Below, piece by piece: positions 5,802-7,101 of a stretch of 7,101 bases of DNA. The notes under the pieces were generated by a model. It saw only the letters and a program-made list of their open reading frames with translations. It did not search any database and was not told where the DNA came from. This stretch comes from Nitrososphaerales archaeon TH526 (GTDB taxonomy: Archaea > Thermoproteota > Nitrososphaeria > Nitrososphaerales > Nitrososphaeraceae). The position numbers and the translations under genes are program-made. The stretch lies in NCBI GenBank assembly GCA_014523665.1, contig JAATVR010000655.1, forward strand, positions 1 to 7,101, written 5' to 3'. Numbering within the stretch: the first letter of the stretch is position 1; each line of letters starts with the position of its first letter.

Positions 5802-6202
5802 AATATGAATCATCTAAAGACCTGAATTACACTTAGATTATGTTTACAAAGTAGACCAAGAGAATAACCATAAATTTTAACTCATGTGTCATCTTCTGTC
5901 TGTTTGAAAAAAACAGCAAATGAGCTCGCTAAAAGCTATTTCAAATAACGCAGATAGACGTATTGCAAGCGAAACCATTAGAAGTAAAAGAAGCTAATAA
6001 ACGATCTCAACTACAACACGCACCAGACCTTACAGAAACGTCCAATAACACCAACAAGTAAGGCACATGAAGGATGTACAGCGGAAGCAATGGGAAGAAC
6101 CAGAAAAGCGATTGAACATCCTGCCAAACTATTCTCCAATTCTGAAAAAATACAACAAGGTTTATCAGACTTGCAAATTAGAAATAGCTTTAGAAATAGG
6201 CT
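5802..6202. other. 401-base gap: no confident gene; short frames and a hairpin
   Basis: This purine-rich gap separates the aldehyde dehydrogenase from the Lrp regulator. A small hairpin, CTGTTT (5900-5905) with AAACAG (5911-5916), lies about 100 bases past the dehydrogenase stop. Several short open frames follow each other in different registers: 5920-5997 (ATG), 5933-6061 (no ATG), 6090-6206 (ATG, 38 codons, stop overlapping the Lrp start), and a 61-codon frame at 6067-6252. The strong purine bias makes all frames look protein-like, so none is called as a gene. The gap could contain a decayed small gene. Confidence 0.5.
6178..6199 (+). repeat. Tandem 10-bp repeat TTAGAAATAG before the Lrp start
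   Basis: TTAGAAATAG is present at 6178-6187 and 6190-6199, a 12-bp period ending three bases before the TTG start codon. A TTTATC element at 6161-6166 would put the transcript start near 6190, inside the repeat. Lrp/AsnC proteins often repress their own genes, so this is a candidate autoregulatory site. Confidence 0.45.
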
Positions 6203-6646
6203 TTGAGTGTCGACGAAATAGACTCCAAAATCTTGAAAAAAGTACTAGTTGATGCAAGGCTTTCGTACAGGAAGATAGCAGATCAAATAGGGGTTTCAGC
6301 TCCGACTGTTCTTTCCAGAATAAACAAACTCCAATATCATCGAATAATAAAATCTTATTCTGCAATTGTAGATCACGAAAAATTGGGATATGATTTGACA
6401 GCGATAATAGAGGTCACTGCTCAGAAGGGAAAGATCGTAGAGGTCGAACGTGCAATGTCTAAATTTCCTAATGTATGTGCTGTGTATGACATCACCGGCC
6501 TAACTGATATGGTAATTATAGCCAAATTCCGAAACCGTAGGGAACTCAGCAATTTTGTCAAAAGAGATCTTGCACTTCCTTCGATTGAAAGAACGAATAG
6601 CCACATGGTGTTGGTTACTGTAAAAGAGAACTTCAGTTTTTTCTAA
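6203..6646 (+). CDS. Lrp/AsnC family transcriptional regulator
   Basis: This 147-residue protein has the standard two-domain layout of Lrp/AsnC (feast/famine) regulators, which bind DNA as dimers or octamers and sense amino acids or related metabolites. The N-terminal winged helix-turn-helix runs from DEIDSKILKKVLVDARLS (4-21) through YRKIADQIG (22-30) to the recognition helix SAPTVLSRINKL (32-43). The C-terminal RAM effector domain runs from about residue 63, with the typical ITGLTDMVIIAKF (97-109; Gly99, Asp102) at the ligand-contact turn. Length matches the family. The TTG start gives the usual MSVDEID beginning and there is no ATG option. The start overlaps the stop of a 38-codon frame (TGA at 6204-6206) and follows a tandem repeat. 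Its targets are unknown; the aldehyde dehydrogenase upstream, or the gene itself, is the natural first guess. Confidence 0.93.
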   Translation: MSVDEIDSKILKKVLVDARLSYRKIADQIGVSAPTVLSRINKLQYHRIIKSYSAIVDHEKLGYDLTAIIEVTAQKGKIVEVERAMSKFPNVCAVYDITGLTDMVIIAKFRNRRELSNFVKRDLALPSIERTNSHMVLVTVKENFSFF

Positions 6647-6654
6647 CCGAATAG

Positions 6655-6676
6655 AAGCTATTGCTAACAATAGCTT
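6655..6676 (+). terminator. 9-bp hairpin after the Lrp gene
   Basis: AAGCTATTG (6655-6663) pairs perfectly with CAATAGCTT (6668-6676) around the loop CTAA, starting eight bases after the stop codon. A run of six T (6637-6642) lies just before the stop, inside the gene, and none follows the hairpin. That is unlike a bacterial terminator, but a 3'-end role is likely. Confidence 0.5.
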
Positions 6677-6774
6677 GTAAGAAATCCCCAGCTCAGCTAG
6701 GATCACATTTCGCAAATTTATCATATGCAAACCAGATTTATCATTAGAAAGTGCTTTTTGTTTGCCAAGCTGCA

Positions 6775-6780
6775 CTATAC
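6775..6780 (+). promoter_or_regulatory. TATA-like element upstream of the candidate structured RNA
   Basis: CTATAC is centred about 26 bases before G6803, the first base of the proposed folded RNA. That spacing is what an archaeal promoter would need to start transcription exactly there. Confidence 0.3.
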
Positions 6781-6802
6781 ACCGACCTTAAATCTATAGG
6801 TA

Positions 6803-6860
6803 GCGGTCTTAACAAACCGGCTAATGCAGGTTTGGGACCACTTCAAGTGCCCTCCACCGC
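6803..6860 (+). ncRNA. Candidate small structured RNA (three-way junction)
   Basis: The 58 bases fold into a closed junction. The outer stem is GCGGT (6803-6807) with ACCGC (6856-6860). Arm 1 is CAAACC (6813-6818) with GGTTTG (6829-6834). Arm 2 is CACT (6839-6842) with AGTG (6846-6849), extended by GGG (6834-6836) with CCC (6850-6852) across a two-base bulge; the two arms share G6834. A TATA-like element lies 26 bases upstream and a T-rich stretch (TTTGCTTTTC, 6867-6876) follows, as expected for a short independent transcript. It lacks a tRNA T-arm and C/D boxes, so it fits no RNA class I know. The rest of the gap from 6647 to 7014 holds the post-Lrp hairpin and the tRNA promoter, with no protein gene seen. 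Confidence 0.35.
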
Positions 6861-6982
6861 ATAACCTTTGCTTTTCGTCCCTATAACATTACATTTATCT
6901 TTGTAAAGTCTCCATCCTCAAACTGCGAGCTAATAACAATACTGTCAACTTATGTAATCGATAACGGTGCGAATATCCAAAG

Positions 6983-6990
6983 AATAAAAT
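6983..6990 (+). promoter_or_regulatory. Candidate TATA box for the tRNA gene
   Basis: AATAAAAT is centred about 28 bases before G7015, the proposed first base of the tRNA. This is the usual distance for archaeal promoters whose transcript begins at or near the mature 5' end. Confidence 0.4.
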
Positions 6991-7014
6991 TGAAAGGTAA
7001 TTGATAAAGATCGG

Positions 7015-7101
7015 GCCGGGGTACCCAAGCTAGGTAAGTCATCGACCCTAAAAGGGGTCAGCCTCGAGATCTAGGGCTTACGTGTAAGCTGATGTCCGTC
7101 A
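7015..7101 (+). tRNA. Partial type II tRNA, probably tRNA-Ser(CGA) with intron(s)
   Basis: Only the 5' part is present; the gene runs off the window. It begins with the acceptor strand GCCGGGG (7015-7021) and T8-A9, then D-stem CCC with a D-loop AAGCTAGGTAA that carries the invariant GG. The anticodon region CTCGAGA (7063-7069) gives anticodon CGA. Its 5' stem TCAGC (7058-7062) does not pair with the bases right after it, but pairs perfectly with GCTGA at 7088-7092. Removing 18 bases (about 7069-7086), the canonical archaeal site between 37 and 38, restores a seven-base loop. The segment TGTCCGTCA at the end looks like the start of a long variable arm. About 15 extra bases (7038-7053) also separate the D-loop from the matching GGGG, suggesting a second insertion. 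The Ser identity rests on the anticodon reading; Leu is the alternative. Confidence 0.6.

Noticed and set aside
6067..6252. 61-codon frame overlapping the Lrp start
   Set aside because: It overlaps 50 bases of a well-supported regulator gene. Purine-rich DNA makes all frames here look protein-like, and no family is recognised.
6801..6866. tRNA reading of the region: Pro-like TTTGGGA loop on plus, or Asn-like TTGTTAA loop on minus
   Set aside because: Neither loop is flanked by a matching five-base anticodon stem, and no T-arm (GGTTCAAATCC-like) is present on either strand. The three-way-junction fold explains the pairing better.
7041..7062. GACCC/GGGTC as the tRNA anticodon arm with loop TAAAAG
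   Set aside because: The loop would be six bases and does not give a valid anticodon after T33. The TCAGC/GCTGA stem with anticodon CGA is far better, so this pairing is more likely part of a D-arm insertion.

Overview
This window most likely comes from an ammonia-oxidising archaeon of the Thaumarchaeota (Nitrososphaerota), probably the soil group that includes Nitrososphaera and Nitrosocosmicus. This is inferred from several features together: moderately AT-rich DNA with long intergenic gaps, TATA-like elements close to start codons and little Shine-Dalgarno signal, a tiny zinc-ribbon protein, an Lrp/AsnC regulator, and a tRNA gene that only folds well if an archaeal-type intron is removed. 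No mobile element, CRISPR array or rRNA was seen.

Layout. On the minus strand at the left edge is a 56-residue zinc-ribbon protein (5-175), preceded by a gap holding a compact three-way-junction fold (246-282). Next, also on the minus strand, is a secreted, C-terminally membrane-anchored Ig-like protein (450-1010), then about 650 bases with no convincing gene. A small exported cysteine-containing protein (1665-2006, plus) converges on a GH130-family glycoside phosphorylase/hydrolase (2278-3291, minus). The GH130 gene is divergent from an IDI-like Nudix protein (3527-4174, plus). A NAD(P)-dependent aldehyde dehydrogenase of the succinate-semialdehyde type (4395-5801, plus) and a single-domain-pair Lrp/AsnC regulator (6203-6646, plus) follow. 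The right end holds a hairpin after the regulator, a candidate small structured RNA (6803-6860) with its own TATA-like and T-rich flanks, and the 5' part of a type II tRNA, best read as tRNA-Ser(CGA), cut by the window end.

How the genes work together. No tight operon is visible: almost every gene is separated by more than 200 bases and appears to have its own promoter. GH130 and the Nudix protein share a divergent 235-bp control region with a dyad around the likely Nudix TATA box. The aldehyde dehydrogenase and the Lrp regulator are neighbours on the same strand, so a regulatory link is possible but unproven. The main points of interest are the Nudix protein that keeps the IDI fold signature but has lost the catalytic Cys and a metal His, the candidate structured RNAs, and the apparently intron-bearing tRNA.
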